64,000 nt of DNA from Adiantum capillus-veneris (taxonomy: Eukaryota; Streptophyta; Polypodiopsida; Polypodiales; Pteridaceae), in NCBI GenBank assembly GCA_014529385.2, contig CM043966.1, forward strand, positions 101,415,587 to 101,479,586, given 5' to 3'. Of this stretch, positions 10,992 through 22,525 are shown piece after piece. The translations under genes were made by a program, and so were the position numbers. The stretch's first letter is position 1. Each line of letters begins with the position of its first letter. The notes under the pieces are model-generated. The model saw nothing but the letters and a program-made list of their open reading frames with translations. It made no database searches and was not told the DNA's origin.

Positions 10992-11824
10992 TGTGAGATC
11001 CCCAACCCACCAAGGCCAAGATTGGGATGGGGTCCTTGACAGGTCTCTAAGCCTATTTAAAGTAAGAGTCTCTAAACAAGGAAAATCTAGGAAATAAACC
11101 TTTACCATTGACATGGCTTGAGTTTATAGACCTAGAAGAAAGACCTACTCCTGTCTCATAGCCGAAATGAAACAATATTTAAAATCTAAGAATGTTTTAG
11201 CCCTATAACTTCAACAATATCGGCTAAGGTATTCTCAACCAACACTTTTTCCCCCCTGATAGATGTGAGGGCACAGCCGTTGGTGAACTCCTCTTTCAAT
11301 TGGAGAAGTTTAATAAATGATTTTAGTGCACGGGAATGGATAGGTACCTAAATAATCCAGTCCACTCGTCCATGATTGACAAGCTTAGTCCATCCCCGCA
11401 TACCACCCTACACTCACACCTGATCCTTTTCTTTCCTAATTACTACCACGTGTTGTAACACTTAAAATACTGGATTCCTTTTTAACTTCTCATCACAGTT
11501 ATTCATTAAGACAAGTCATTGAAATTAGCATTGAAAAAAATCTTTTAGAAAACAACCATCTTTAGACTTAAGAAAAGGTAGAGTAACTTATAATATATCT
11601 TGAAAAATCATGACACGTACTCCACTTGTCTCAAGCACACCTATACATGGGTGAAGAAACAAAACCCTTCCTTATTTATAGACAGGGTGGAAACCCATCA
11701 CCCAAAATTTTGGGGCGCCCATACGCCAGTACCAGTTGCCCATACAATCGGCCGGTTTCCCTAGGATAAAAACGGTATCCTAAGTAGTATCCACAAACAT
11801 ACACATGTAACAGGACGTACAAAC
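10992..11824 (-). repeat. Gypsy-1 5' LTR, segment 1
   Basis: Starts TGTGAGATCCCC as at 5006 and aligns with 5006 to about 5838. Roughly 15% of positions differ by eye, with small indels. It is interrupted at 11824 by Copia-A. Confidence 0.88.
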
Positions 11825-11969
11825 TGTTGGAGCTATATATGGCTCACTCTACTCAACTTGGTCTCACCTATATATTTGTATCTTGTCCTCAATATGAATC
11901 AGTCTTTGGGAGCGTATATGGTGTGTCTCTTGTCTCGTCTCTCTCTCTCTTTCTCTCTACATCTCAACA
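11825..11969 (+). repeat. Copia-A 5' LTR
   Basis: 145 bp, from tgttggagct to catctcaaca. It contains tatatatgg and a CT-rich 3' half. It differs from the right LTR only at ggtgtg versus gttgtg. It is short for a copia LTR. Confidence 0.93.
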
Positions 11970-11983
11970 TGGTATCAGAGCAG
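11970..11983 (+). other. Copia-A primer-binding site
   Basis: tggtatcagagcag begins on the first base after the LTR, the initiator-Met tRNA site. Confidence 0.92.
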
Positions 11984-12753
11984 TAACGATCATGCGCCGA
12001 TTCAATTCATGGTGACAAAACAGTATGTGTATGCGATTTGCATGTAAGATTCAAAAATTGCTACAAATTTTATTTTTGAGCATTGATTCTTGTTAATTGT
12101 GGTTGTTTTGTGTTAAGAAGAATATGATTAGTGTTTTGTGTGACGTTTATTGCTAATCAATTTAATCGTTGATTACGTTTTCTTGTTGATGACACCCTGA
12201 ACTTCATCTCAATTTTTCTTGCTGTTCTGCTCAAAATTTGGAGAAACGGGAAAAGCGCAATGGAGCGTAGCGCAATGGGCGTAGCACAATGGCACTTTTC
12301 ATCCAAAACTTGTTCGTCTCCTCGAGCTCTTCGATTTGAGTTCTAGGTTTGCGTCAATCGGAGTTCGCAGCAGAAAGTTATGTTGTTTTTACTGCAATTG
12401 AGCTTGACGCAGCTTTCTTCGTCCTACTTCTTCGTGAAGCGTCCGCGATCGTTTTTCTTATTTTGGCGTTAACTTTTTCGAGAAGATTTAGCTTTTTGCT
12501 ATTCATATTGTGGCCGTCAATCTTGCGTCTCACGCCACTCTATTTTGAGGACTCTTTTATTATTAACGTCTCCTTTACCCTGCCCTTTTTGGGTGACATC
12601 TCTCACATCTTTGGAAGTTCCTTGAGCATTCTTCTTACGTTTATCGTTGACAGAACGCAGTCCTCATATCTCTCTCATTCTCAATTGCGGCCTTCACCAT
12701 ATATGGTGTGCAAATTCTACGATCTTATCTTATACGTCTTCTCGCAACAAGAT

Positions 12754-13503
12754 ATGGCTATGAATATTCTCGTCAACGGCTTTCCTTCTGGCCAGCGTTC
12801 TGTTCCTCCTTTCCAAGGTCAAGGTTTTCCAGGCTGGAAAGCAAAGATGTTGATAATTCTTGAAGGCGATGAACTCTCCGATGTTGTTCTTGGAAATCGT
12901 GTTTGTCTGCCTCACCCTGTTGATACGGATAATGATAACGTGCTTATCACTGAAGGACCTATATTTGAAGATTGGAATGTTGCCTATACGGATTGGCAAC
13001 GACGTGATAAAGCAGATCGTCGGTATATTCTTTCTGCTCTTACTGATTCCCTTTTGCTTGATATGTATGAACTGCCTACTTCCCACGACATATGGAAGTA
13101 CCTTATTGCAAACTTTCAGAAGAAATCTGTCACAGAAATACTTTATTTGAGAGGGTTGCTTAACAAGTTACAATATGAAGTTGGTACTGCCATGACGGGA
13201 CATATTGAATCTTTCAAATCTATTATTAATCAACTTGCTGCTGCCGGTGATCCTGTTCCACAAAAGCAACTGATTACACTTCTCCTTGATATTGTGAAGG
13301 ACTCTTCTTATGATAACATTGTTACTATTCTCTCTAATAAAGATGGTCTTGATTTCGACCAAGCCTACATGCCTTTAATTGAATACTCTCAACGTCAAGA
13401 ACGTTGTAATGCTGGTCATGATACAGCTATGATTTCACACGAGGAGACTGAGTCACAACAGATGGAACAGGCTTTTTATGCTCGACGACGTCCATTTCAA
13501 TGA
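12754..13503 (+). pseudogene. Copia-A Gag, N-terminal part
   Basis: The frame is open from 12349, but the Gag-like sequence begins at the ATG at 12754, just before FQGQGFPGWKAKMLIILEGD, the usual copia Gag opening. It continues through DWQRRDKADRRYILSALTDS and the UBN2-type helical region to TGA at 13501-13503. Upstream residues from 12349 are hydrophobic and do not look like Gag; that part is probably leader. The frame reopens directly after the stop. Gag is the particle protein, and a stop here would remove the zinc knuckles and all of Pol. Confidence 0.85.
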
Positions 13504-14670
13504 GGAAACCGCAGAGGTGGCCGTCGCGGTAATATTTTCTCTCGTCTCAAATTTCCTAATAAGCAATGTTCTTACTGCAACAGAAATGGCCATACTGAAG
13601 ATGATTGTTGGGCACGTCAATATGATGAAGAACACAATATTACCACAAAACAACCACGTTTATCTAGAGACTCTTCTTCTTCTTCTTGTGAATATTGTGG
13701 ACGATCTGATCATCCCACTCATATGTGCTATAAGCGTTGATTCGACACAGATCGGAATAGAGCATATGCTACTGAACATCGAAACAAAATTGTACCAGAA
13801 ACAAGCTGCGTCCTATGTTCAGGTGCTCCAGACAGAATAATTCATGTACGCGATGGATTACTTTTTATTGTCGATTCTGGTGCTACAAGAAATATGACAT
13901 ATCCGTCTAAGTGGCTCCATAACTATCATCCACTGCCAGTTCAATGTGTTGTTTATCTTGCTGATGATACTACTTGTCAAGTAAAGGGTATTGGAGACTT
14001 ATATCTTGGTACCTTATCTTCTTCCACTCGAATTTTGCAAGGAGTATTACATGTACCAGATCTTCAACGTAATCTTCTTTCAGTTGCTAGACTTGTTGAT
14101 CTTGGTCTGTTTGTTGGATTTGATCATACCAAATTACGAATTGAGAAAGATGGACAGACTATAGCCACTGCTCCTCGAAATGGTAATTTGTTTGAACTCT
14201 CTCTCAACGATGCTGTAGAAAATGTTGTCACTGCTCCAGGTGATCATGATTGCAAAGTATGGCATCACCATTTTGTTCATGCTGATTTCTCAAAACTCCT
14301 TGATCTTCAACGTTGTGATCTTGTTCATGGCATGGATCTTAAAGCCCATCCTCATATGGGAATTTTTGAATTTTGTGCTCTTGGGAAACACAATCGCAAA
14401 CCCTTTCCTCTTTCAAATACAACTCATTCTCATGACATATTGGATCTTGTTCATACTGATATATGTGGACCTCTACCTTCTTCGAGATCACAATATCGCT
14501 ACTTCATTACTTTCATTGATGATTTCTCAAGGTATACGACTGTATTTCTACTTAGACAAAAATCTGAAGCCTTATCTGTTTTCAAACAATTCCACAAGGC
14601 TACGGAACTTCAAACTGGTCGTCGCCTTAAGAAGCTTCGTAGTGACAATGGATGCGAATATGTTTCTTGA
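13504..14670 (+). pseudogene. Copia-A zinc knuckles, protease and integrase N-terminal half
   Basis: Same frame as Gag. Two zinc knuckles of C-X2-C-X4-H-X4-C form lie at 13567-13608 and 13687-13728. TGA follows at 13738-13740. The protease site DSGA is at 13873-13884. The GAG_pre-integrase region (VWHHHFVHADFSKLLDL) and CALGKHNRKPF follow; the first Cys of the HHCC zinc finger appears replaced by Phe. The integrase core starts at LDLVHTDICGPL, with the second catalytic Asp in LRSDNGCEYVS. A third TGA lies at 14668-14670. Two stops and one altered zinc ligand make this non-functional as it stands. Confidence 0.9.
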
Positions 14671-14676
14671 GAGTTT

Positions 14677-16941
14677 GTGAGTTACTGTGCTGACAGTGGA
14701 ATTCATCATGAACACACTATTCCATATTCGCCTCAACAGAACGGTGTTGCTGAACGAAAGAATCGCACTATTCTCAATGCTGTAAGATGTATGTTGATTC
14801 ATTCTGGCTTATCTCGTGTTTTTTGGGCTGAATCTACTTTGACAGAAGTATTTATTCAGAATCATCTTCCTACTACTGCACCCTCTGGTAAGACACCCAT
14901 CACATCATGGACAGGTGACATTCCTTCTGTATCTCATTTTCGAACCTTTGGATGTATTGCTTATACTCATGTTCCCAAAGAAACACGAACAAAGCTTGAT
15001 GCTCCTGGTCTTAAAGTTATTTTTATTGGATATTCTGACACTTCCAAAGGCTACAAATTATATGACCCTTCCTCCAAGAAAGTAATTGTGAATCGTGATG
15101 CTACTTTAAACGAACAGCTTATGGGAGGCTCATGGTCCATGGATGATTCTGATGATACTAAATCATTGCTTCAAGCTTTTCCATTTCTTTTAGAAGATGA
15201 AACTCTTCCTATAGAGAAACTTTCCTCTTCACAACCATCCATTCCGAATGTCGCCAATGATGATATTGATATTTTTGTTGATCTGCCTATTGATTTTGAA
15301 CTTGGCTCATGTCATGTTTATGATGACGATATTGCTGATAATGCTTTTTCTACTTCCGAAGATCCCATTACTTATGATGAAACTATCTCTTCACCACAAA
15401 AGGATCAATGGCAAGAGGCTATGGAAGCAGAGTACGATTCTCTTATCTCTAAAGGTACATGGATACTAACTGAATTACCTCCTGGTCGTACAGCTATTAA
15501 ATGTAAGTGGGTGTATAAGACAAAAGTAAAAGCAGATGGATCTTTTGACAAGTTCAAGGCGCGTTTAGTTGCAAAAGGTTATTCCCAAGTAGCTGGTGTT
15601 GATTATCAAGAGACTTTTTCACCAGTTGTTCGCATTACAAGTGTTCAAGTTTTATTGGAATTTGTTGTTCAATTTGATTTAGAAGCTCATCAAATGGATG
15701 TGCGAACTGCTTTTCTTAATGGTGACTTGGAAGAGGAAATTTATATGGAACAACCAGAAGGGTCTGTTATTCCAGGTAAAGAAGACCTTGTTGCTCAACT
15801 CCATAAGGCACTATATGGTCTCAAACAAGCTTCGCGAGCCTGGTATACAAAATTTGATCTTTTTCTCACCTCTAAAGGATTCATCTCTTGCTCGTCAGAC
15901 CCCAACTTATACATAAAACGCCAAGGTAGCAGTTTTTTGATTCTTGCTGTTTATGTGGATGATACCATCCTTGTTTCCAATGATTTGGGATTTCTTCAGC
16001 AAGTGAAAAAGTTATTGTCTTCTGCATTTGATATGGTGGATCTTGGAGAGATTCACTCGTGTCTTGGCATTCAAATCCAACGGAACCGAACAAAAGGTAT
16101 TTTATTCCTTCGACAGTCAAAGTTTATTGCAGATACTATTCAAAAATTTGGTATGGAATCTGCACATTCAGCCAACACACCTTGTCTTGCAAGCTCTACG
16201 AAGAACACTTCTGACAATGGCGGTCAACTTGTCACAAATCAACTTTATGCTAACTTGATTGGATGTCTTCAGTTTGTTGGTATGAACACTCGTCCTGATA
16301 TTCTGTTTGCTGCTAATTATCTTGGACAACATCTTGCATGTCCTTCTCTTAAGCATTGGTCTGCTGCAAAGCGTGTGTTGAAATACTTGAAACGCACTAC
16401 AGATTTTGGTTTAGTCTATCGACGACAACTCACATCGGATTCTATGCAATCTCTTTCTCTTTTGGGTTACACAGATGCAGACTGGGCAAGCTCACATTTA
16501 TCTATGCGATCTACTAGTGGAAATTACTTCTTTATAAATGGTTGTCTTGTTTCTTGGCCTAGCAAGAAACAACGTTGTGTTGCAGTTTCTACGACTGAGT
16601 CAGAATATGTTGCGGCATCACTTGCAGCTCGTGAGTTGATTTGGCTTCGACAAATGCTGGTTGATATTGGTCATTCTCCTCCTTCTAGCACACCCTTGCG
16701 GTGTGACAACCAAAGTGCTATTAGTCTTGCAAAAGACTATGTTCAACATAATAAGTCAAAGCACATTGCTGTCCATTATCATTATGTCAGGTATGAAGTA
16801 CGCAAAGGAACCATTATGGTTGAACACTGTCCAAGTGACCAGATGATTGCGGACATTTTGACCAAAGGCCTCAACGAGTCACGTTTCATCCTCTTGCGCT
16901 CGGAGCTTGGAGTTGCTTCGACCTCACTCTTTCTAGATTAG
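14677..16941 (+). CDS. Copia-A integrase C-terminus, reverse transcriptase and RNase H
   Basis: A 754-codon open frame, in the same frame as Gag-Pol upstream and broken from it only by the TGA at 14668. In order: integrase catalytic Glu block (YSPQQNGVAERKNRT), the FGCIAYTHVP and IFIGYS blocks, then RT with KCKWVYKTK, ARLVAKGYSQ, MDVRTAFLNGDL, LYGLKQASRAWY and the active site YVDD (15952-15963). RNase H follows with GYTDADWA, STTESEYVA, CDNQSAI and ADILTKGL, ending at TAG. All expected catalytic motifs are present. The initiating ATG is internal to integrase, so this is the distal part of a polyprotein, not a separate gene. Confidence 0.93.
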   Translation: MSYCADSGIHHEHTIPYSPQQNGVAERKNRTILNAVRCMLIHSGLSRVFWAESTLTEVFIQNHLPTTAPSGKTPITSWTGDIPSVSHFRTFGCIAYTHVPKETRTKLDAPGLKVIFIGYSDTSKGYKLYDPSSKKVIVNRDATLNEQLMGGSWSMDDSDDTKSLLQAFPFLLEDETLPIEKLSSSQPSIPNVANDDIDIFVDLPIDFELGSCHVYDDDIADNAFSTSEDPITYDETISSPQKDQWQEAMEAEYDSLISKGTWILTELPPGRTAIKCKWVYKTKVKADGSFDKFKARLVAKGYSQVAGVDYQETFSPVVRITSVQVLLEFVVQFDLEAHQMDVRTAFLNGDLEEEIYMEQPEGSVIPGKEDLVAQLHKALYGLKQASRAWYTKFDLFLTSKGFISCSSDPNLYIKRQGSSFLILAVYVDDTILVSNDLGFLQQVKKLLSSAFDMVDLGEIHSCLGIQIQRNRTKGILFLRQSKFIADTIQKFGMESAHSANTPCLASSTKNTSDNGGQLVTNQLYANLIGCLQFVGMNTRPDILFAANYLGQHLACPSLKHWSAAKRVLKYLKRTTDFGLVYRRQLTSDSMQSLSLLGYTDADWASSHLSMRSTSGNYFFINGCLVSWPSKKQRCVAVSTTESEYVAASLAARELIWLRQMLVDIGHSPPSSTPLRCDNQSAISLAKDYVQHNKSKHIAVHYHYVRYEVRKGTIMVEHCPSDQMIADILTKGLNESRFILLRSELGVASTSLFLD

Positions 16942-17180
16942 CTTCTTTGCTATTGTAATAGCTTTGTACATATGACATTGTAATCTTTTAGGTACCATGC
17001 ACTATGCACACTCCACATTTGCACATTGTGATCTCTAAGTCACTTGAATATTTGTACATAGATGCACAATTCACTTTCACATCATCATCGCTGGTTCATA
17101 TTTTCACATTGTATAGGGGCTTGGGTTTTTCCCTTGAACTCCCCAAGGGTTTTTTTCATCCAAAGCTAGAGACCTTTGTT

Positions 17181-17190
17181 TGAGTGGGGG
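17181..17190 (+). other. Copia-A polypurine tract
   Basis: tgagtggggg ends on the base before the right LTR. This is where plus-strand cDNA priming is expected. Confidence 0.85.
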
Positions 17191-17335
17191 TGTTGGAGCT
17201 ATATATGGCTCACTCTACTCAACTTGGTCTCACCTATATATTTGTATCTTGTCCTCAATATGAATCAGTCTTTGGGAGCGTATATGTTGTGTCTCTTGTC
17301 TCGTCTCTCTCTCTCTTTCTCTCTACATCTCAACA
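17191..17335 (+). repeat. Copia-A 3' LTR
   Basis: 145 bp, one mismatch to the left LTR; followed by AAAAC, the near copy of CAAAC before the left LTR. Confidence 0.93.
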
Positions 17336-17584
17336 AAAACTCCACGTACATGGAGAAAACCAACTCTCAGTGGCTGACCAGCCATCATTTCTCATCAACT
17401 GAAGTGAAAATATTCCAAGGAACTAGAGGTGTCTTGAGATAAACTATCGTAAGGATGACCAATCATTGTTTCTTAAGTCAACCACCCTTATCCCAAACAT
17501 TTCCTTCCTAATTTACAAACAAGTGGTCATGGGTCTCTTAGAAGATTTCTTCCATTTTAGCCAATTTTACTTTTCCTATTTCCT
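17336..17584 (-). repeat. Gypsy-1 5' LTR, segment 2
   Basis: 249 bp between the two copia elements. It aligns with about 5839-6085 of the 3' LTR (shared blocks gaccagccatca and cttttccta). The last five bases TTCCT (17580-17584) are the left target duplication of Copia-B. Confidence 0.88.
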
Positions 17585-17773
17585 TGTTACCATATACATG
17601 TGGTAGTGATGTGCGTGAACACACTAGCACCCCCGTGCATTGTATATACGCCCATCACTCTAGGGCTATCTATCCTTCCACTGCACACTAAGTAACACAC
17701 TCTCTATTGTGTGCTATGATCTTCCTTCGTCTTCTCCAAGCTGTTGAATTTCTTTGCAGCCCTAATTCCAACA
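17585..17773 (+). repeat. Copia-B 5' LTR
   Basis: 189 bp, tgttaccata to attccaaca. It aligns with the right LTR but lacks about 37 bases after gaacacactag. Which copy is ancestral cannot be told from this pair. Confidence 0.9.
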
Positions 17774-17775
17774 AT

Positions 17776-17790
17776 TGGTATCAGAGGAGG
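17776..17790 (+). other. Copia-B primer-binding site
   Basis: tggtatcagaggagg two bases after the LTR, an initiator-Met site with a change after position 11. Confidence 0.85.
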
Positions 17791-18135
17791 TTACATCCTC
17801 CCGGGCTTAGTCGCCACCTACTCCAGCACATGCGTGCTCACTTTCTTTGATTACAATGAGGTTTGGCGAGCGTTCGTAGGTTCACAAATATTTCAAGATA
17901 GCTCGTAGAGCTTAATTTGTTCCAAATTTTTATTCGAGCTCATTTTGGCCTCCGTTTCCACTATAGGTAGGTCTGCACAGGCAATTTCATCATTTCGTGC
18001 AAATTTTTTATCAGTGCCATTTTTTGCATAACAGGTGCCTTGCAATCTTCTACGGTATGTGCTATATAGCACTTGTTGTTACCGCTTCGTTTCTCCTCTT
18101 TTCAGACAGTTTTCACATCAAGTGCAGCATTTACC

Positions 18136-19324
18136 ATGGCTCACAACAACACAGACGTGTTCAAGATGTTCGCTTCTAATTAGAGTTGTTTTGCCTACGG
18201 TAGAAGAAGCTCGTTGGGATATAAAGGATGCACGGGCTCACTCATTGATTGCATTGTCTGTGAAGCGCACCATTGTTCCTCACATCCATTTCATCAAAAT
18301 CTACAAAACAAGCTTGGCATATTCTAGAGACCTTTATGCAAGCCGCAATGAGGCTAAAATTTCTTTGCAAGAGCTGGAGTCCAATATTATGCAAGAGGAA
18401 GATGCTATGGACACTTTTCTTCCTAGTGACAAGGATATAAATGAGCAACTTATTTCTGCAGGTCAAGTCAGTTCAGACAGTTCCCTTGTGCAGACTGTTC
18501 TTGATGCCTTACCAGATTCTTATCAGACTTTTGCTAGTACTTGCAGACTTATGACCCAAGGAAGTCTAGAAGTTGTCAAGTTTGATGCATTATGCACATT
18601 GTTGTTGCAAGAGCCACTTTCGAGAAAAAAGAGGACTAGACAACATGCAGTTGAACAGGCTTTTATTGCTTCTCAAAGAAAGAGTGGTAACAGCAATGCA
18701 ACCACTTTTTATGGTTCTGTTGCGAGTGGAAAAACTTATGTTCCTAATGCTTCTGCGGGCAGCAATTCGTCTGGAAATTCTGGTGATAAGGGCAAAAAGA
18801 AGATGCATTTCCATTATTGTAAAGCTAATGATCACTTGATCAAGCAATGTCCTAAGCTGAAGGCCAAAGAGGCTAAGAAGAAAGAGGGTGGTTCCATTGC
18901 AAATGCTGGTTCCACTACAAATGCAGCCATTGTTGAGTGTTCTGTGAAAGGAGACTGTGTTACTGATGTTAATGCAGAATGGCCTTTTAGCGCAGAGTGT
19001 ACTTACAGTCCTGATGTCCATGATGCATGCTTGTCAATTGCTACAGATTCACATGTGTGGTATTTTGACAGTGGTGCTACAAAGCACATTAACTCACATT
19101 GTGAATTGTTCACCTCTCTTGAGTCTGTCCCTCATGGGAATTCAGTCACTTGTGCAAACAATGCCTCTTATCCGGTTCAGGGAGTTGGAAAGATTGTGCT
19201 TGTTGTTGCAAATGGCAACTCTTTCACACTTGTTGATGCACTTTATGTACCTGGTATCAACAAGAATCTTTTGTCTGTATCTGCACTTGCTAGACTTGGA
19301 CTTTGTAGTCAAATTTGTGGATGA
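18136..19324 (+). pseudogene. Copia-B Gag and protease
   Basis: The ATG at 18136 opens MAHNNTDVFKMF, a plausible Gag start, which soon stops. Gag resumes in another frame (from about 18182) through a UBN2-type region with DLYASRNEAKISL, DINEQLISAG and VLDALPDSYQTFAST. A zinc knuckle at about 18810-18850 has lost its first Cys. The protease site WYFDSGATKHI is at about 19058-19090 (DSGA at 19067-19078). The frame ends at 19322-19324, and the following protease residues continue one frame over. The protein is broken at several points. Confidence 0.88.
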
Positions 19325-20556
19325 CAGATGTACAATTCATGATCTCAGTTTTGGTGATGAAATTGTTGCATCTGGTCGTTTGTGCCTTGGGTTGTATAAG
19401 CTCAATTTGTATGACAAGTGTGAAAGAAAATTTTCAAATGCTGTTGTAGATTCAAGGGCTATTTAAGATGAAAAGCTTTTGCATGCTCGTTTTGGTCATT
19501 TGAATTTTTCCAGTTTGCTGCATTTGCAAAAATCTAATATGGTTTCTTCTTTGCGCCTCTTGAATCACATGTCAAACATGTTTGTAAAGGCTATATTTTG
19601 GGTAAGATGCAGCGTTCTAAGTTTCCAAAGGATGGTTCAATTCGGGCCACATGCAAGTTGCAGCTTGTGCATAGTGATGTTTGTGGGCCCATGCAAACTC
19701 CGCAATTACCTTTACTTCGTCATTCATTGATGATTACTCTAGGCATGCATGGGTATTTCCTCTTAAAGCGAAGTCCAAAGTTTTTATGTGCTTCAAACAA
19801 TTTCTGGCTATGGCTGAAAATCTCTCAAAATGTACTATGGGCACCCTCCATTCCGATCGACGGGGGGAGTATATGTCTCATGAATTCAATGCATTTTTGG
19901 CTAGCCATGGGATAAAACACCAATGTACAGTGCCTTATACACCTCAGCAAAATGTTGTTGCTGAGAGGAAAAACATGTCACTTACGGAAATGGCACGATG
20001 TATGGTCAAAATTCAAGCTTTGCCGCATTCGTTTGGCTTGAGTCCATCATGTGTGCCACTTATGTTCTAAATAGGTGTCCTACGAAAGCTTTGCAGTCTA
20101 TTACTCCATATGAAGCATGGCATGATAGAAAGCCTTCTATTGAGCACATGCATGTTTTTCGCTGTTTGGCATATGCTTTGGTGCCAAAAACACAGCGCAA
20201 AAAATTGGATGATAAGGCTGTCAAATGTATTTTTGTTGGTTATAGTGCTGAAAGAAAAGGTTATAGGTTGTATCATCCGCAAACAAAATGTATTCTGGTT
20301 TCCCGAGATGTAGTGTTTGTGGAAGATTCTGTTCAGCCCTTACTGTCATGTACTAGAGACAGTGATGTAAGCTCACAGTACATTTATGACACTTTGTTAC
20401 CTCTTTTCAATGGTGGAGATACGAATGTAAGTTCCAATGAGGCAAATGTACAACCTATGGGGGTTTCGGAAGATTGTTACAGATCAGCCTACTACTGATG
20501 CAGATGTACATGATGTACTTGATGAGGAAAGGGCTTGAAATGAGTAGGCTAGAGGT
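19325..20556 (+). pseudogene. Copia-B integrase
   Basis: Read across three frames: LHARFGHLNFSSLLHLQ (pre-integrase His region), VHSDVCGPMQTP (first catalytic Asp), a block ending TLHSDRRGEYMSHEF (second Asp; normally SDRGGEY), then VPYTPQQNVVAERKN (Glu), then YEAWHDRKPSIEHMHVF and CIFVGYSAERKGYRLY. Frame changes occur near 19470, 19680 and 20000-20060. All three acidic residues can still be read, but never in one frame. Confidence 0.87.
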
Positions 20557-22215
20557 ATGCCAAAATGGCTGGTGCACACTTTGCGTGACAGTAAATTGGA
20601 TGCACCTTTATCTAGTCGTACTCGTTCAGGATCTCGCCATACATCTTATGCATTAGATTGTTATGCTTTGGCTATGTCTAGCCGATTACATGATGTTGAG
20701 GAGCCTCTGTCTTTTGATGAAGCACAGAATTCAAAAAATTGGATGGCTACCATGCAATCAGAATACGATGCACTTACAGAAAATGACACATGTACTTTTG
20801 TGATTTGCCTCCTGGCAAAAAGGCCATTGGTACAAAGCGGGTTTACAAGTTGAAACGCAAGCCAGATGGTGAGGTCGATCGCCATAAGGCTCGACTTGTT
20901 GCAAAGGGTTATGCAGAGCAAAAAGGCATAGATTATGAAGAGACTTTTGCTCCCACTTGTCATATGAATACTATGCATTTTCTATGTGCATTGTCAACTC
21001 ATTTTGGTTGGGATGTACATCAATTAGACATTGTTACTGCTTTCTTGAATGGTGACATATTTGAGGAAGTTTATGTAACGCAGCCTCGCGGTTTTGTCAT
21101 AGAAGGACAAGAGGACAAAGTGTGCAGATGTAAGAAGGCTTTGTATTGATTGAAGCAATTTCCTCGTTCTTGGTATGAGAAACATGACACTCATTTGGTC
21201 AAACGAGGCTTTTGTAATAGTCCAACAAAAAGCACATTGATGAGGGTGATGTACTTCTCATTATGGTTCTTTATGTCGATGATTTGCAGATCATTGGAGC
21301 AAATGAGAGACCTATTGCTGAATTTAAGGCTAATTTGAATGCTACTTTCAAGATGAAAGACTTGGGGCTGTTGCATCATTACTTGGGTATACAATTTAAG
21401 TAGTGTGATGGTGGTATTGCCTTGTGTCAGAAAAGTTACATAGAGACATTGCTATGTAAGTTTGGACTTGAGGATTGCAAACCTATTGCCACTCCCATGG
21501 AAACACGTTTGAAGTTGAGTCTACATGATGCTGGCGATCCTGGTGATGTCACTCTTTACCAAAATACTGTTGGCTGCCTCATTTACGTATGCAACACGAG
21601 GCCGGATATTCAATTTGCAGTCTCACAGGTTAGCAGATTTATGCGTAGCCTAGGGTCTAAGCATTGGCAGGATGTCAAGAGGATTTTTTGCTACCTTAGT
21701 GGCACTCTACATCTTGGCTTGTTTTATCCCAAGGGGGGATCATTGCCGCCAGACTTACATTCTTTTTTGGACTCATGTTGGGCTGGTTGTTTTGACACGC
21801 GAGTGTCCACAAGTGGGTTTTATGCTTCGCAGTTCATGTATATCATGGTTGAGCAAGAAGCAACCTATTGTGGCCACTTTGAGTTGTGAGGCTGAGTACA
21901 GGGCAGTCTTCACAGCTACGGTTGAGTGTGTATGGCTTAAACGACTTATGGCTGATTTGGGTGTTGGACAAGACACTGGAAACACTATTTACACTGACAA
22001 TCAGAGCGCATTGGCAGTTGCGAGCAAGATTTTTTTTCATGCTCTCACAAAGCACATTGAGGTGCATTACCACTATGTCAGGGAGACGCTGTTAGCAGGA
22101 GAGGTTAGCTTGGCTTATGTGCCAACATAGGACAACCTTGCAGACCTTTTCACAAAGGCATTGTCTCGTGAGAAGCTCAAAGATTTCCGCAAAGCTTTGG
22201 GCTTACTCCCCTTTT
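20557..22215 (+). pseudogene. Copia-B reverse transcriptase and RNase H
   Basis: RT blocks in shifting frames: FDEAQNSKNWMATMQSEYDA, ARLVAKGYAEQKGIDYEETF, QLDIVTAFLNGD, then a TGA at 21147-21149 and LKQFPRSWYEK. The active site LYVDDLQIIG (YVDD at 21272-21283) lies in a different frame from the block before it. RNase H: TRPDIQFAVSQVSRFM, WLSKKQPIVATLSCEAEYRA, YTDNQSALAVA, KHIEVHYHYVRE, then a TAG (22128-22130) and NLADLFTKALSREKL. Most of the Pol protein can be read, but with at least five disruptions. Confidence 0.9.
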
Positions 22216-22299
22216 GTGGACTGATCATGTCCTCAGGGCATGGCACTTACCTTTACTCATGTGCTATCTCTCATTCACCGCATCACTCCAGCGGGGATT

Positions 22300-22525
22300 T
22301 GCTACCATGTACATGTGGTAGTGATGTGTGTGAACACACTAGGATCGCAGGGGCATTTTTTCCCTCTTTAGGAGGTTTTTCCCCCCGTGCATTGTATATA
22401 CGCCCATCACTCTAGGGCTATCTATCTTCCCACTGCACCTAAGTAACACACTCTCTATTGTGTGCCTTGAGCTTCCTTCGTCTTCTCCAACCTGTGTGTG
22501 TTTTTCTGCAACCCTAATTCCAACA
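22300..22525 (+). repeat. Copia-B 3' LTR
   Basis: 226 bp, tgctaccatg to attccaaca. The purine-rich gcggggatt lies just before it. It is longer than the 5' LTR by an internal block of about 37 bases and differs at scattered positions. Followed by TTCCT. Confidence 0.9.

Larger units (their letters stand above)
11825..17335 (+). mobile_element. Copia-A: full-length Ty1/copia element, young
   Basis: 5511 bp with two 145-bp LTRs (TGTTGG...CAACA) that differ at one base. The initiator-Met priming site directly follows the left LTR and a purine tract (tgagtggggg) directly precedes the right one. Flanks read CAAAC (11820-11824) and AAAAC (17336-17340), a target duplication with one mismatch. The internal region has one continuous reading frame for Gag, protease, integrase, RT and RNase H, in the copia order, broken only by three TGA codons. 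It sits inside the 5' LTR of Gypsy-1 and so is younger. Confidence 0.93.
17585..22525 (+). mobile_element. Copia-B: frameshifted Ty1/copia element
   Basis: Two LTRs (17585-17773 and 22300-22525), an initiator-Met priming site after the first, and perfect TTCCT duplications at 17580-17584 and 22526-22530. The internal region holds gag, protease, integrase, RT and RNase H in copia order, with many frameshifts and stops. It lies in the same Gypsy-1 LTR as Copia-A, 249 bp away and in the same orientation. The sequence is not closely like Copia-A, so this is an independent insertion of a different family. Confidence 0.92.

Noticed and set aside
12349-12753. N-terminal extension of Copia-A Gag frame
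   Set aside because: Hydrophobic, unlike Gag; the Gag-like sequence starts at the ATG at 12754, so I treat it as open leader.
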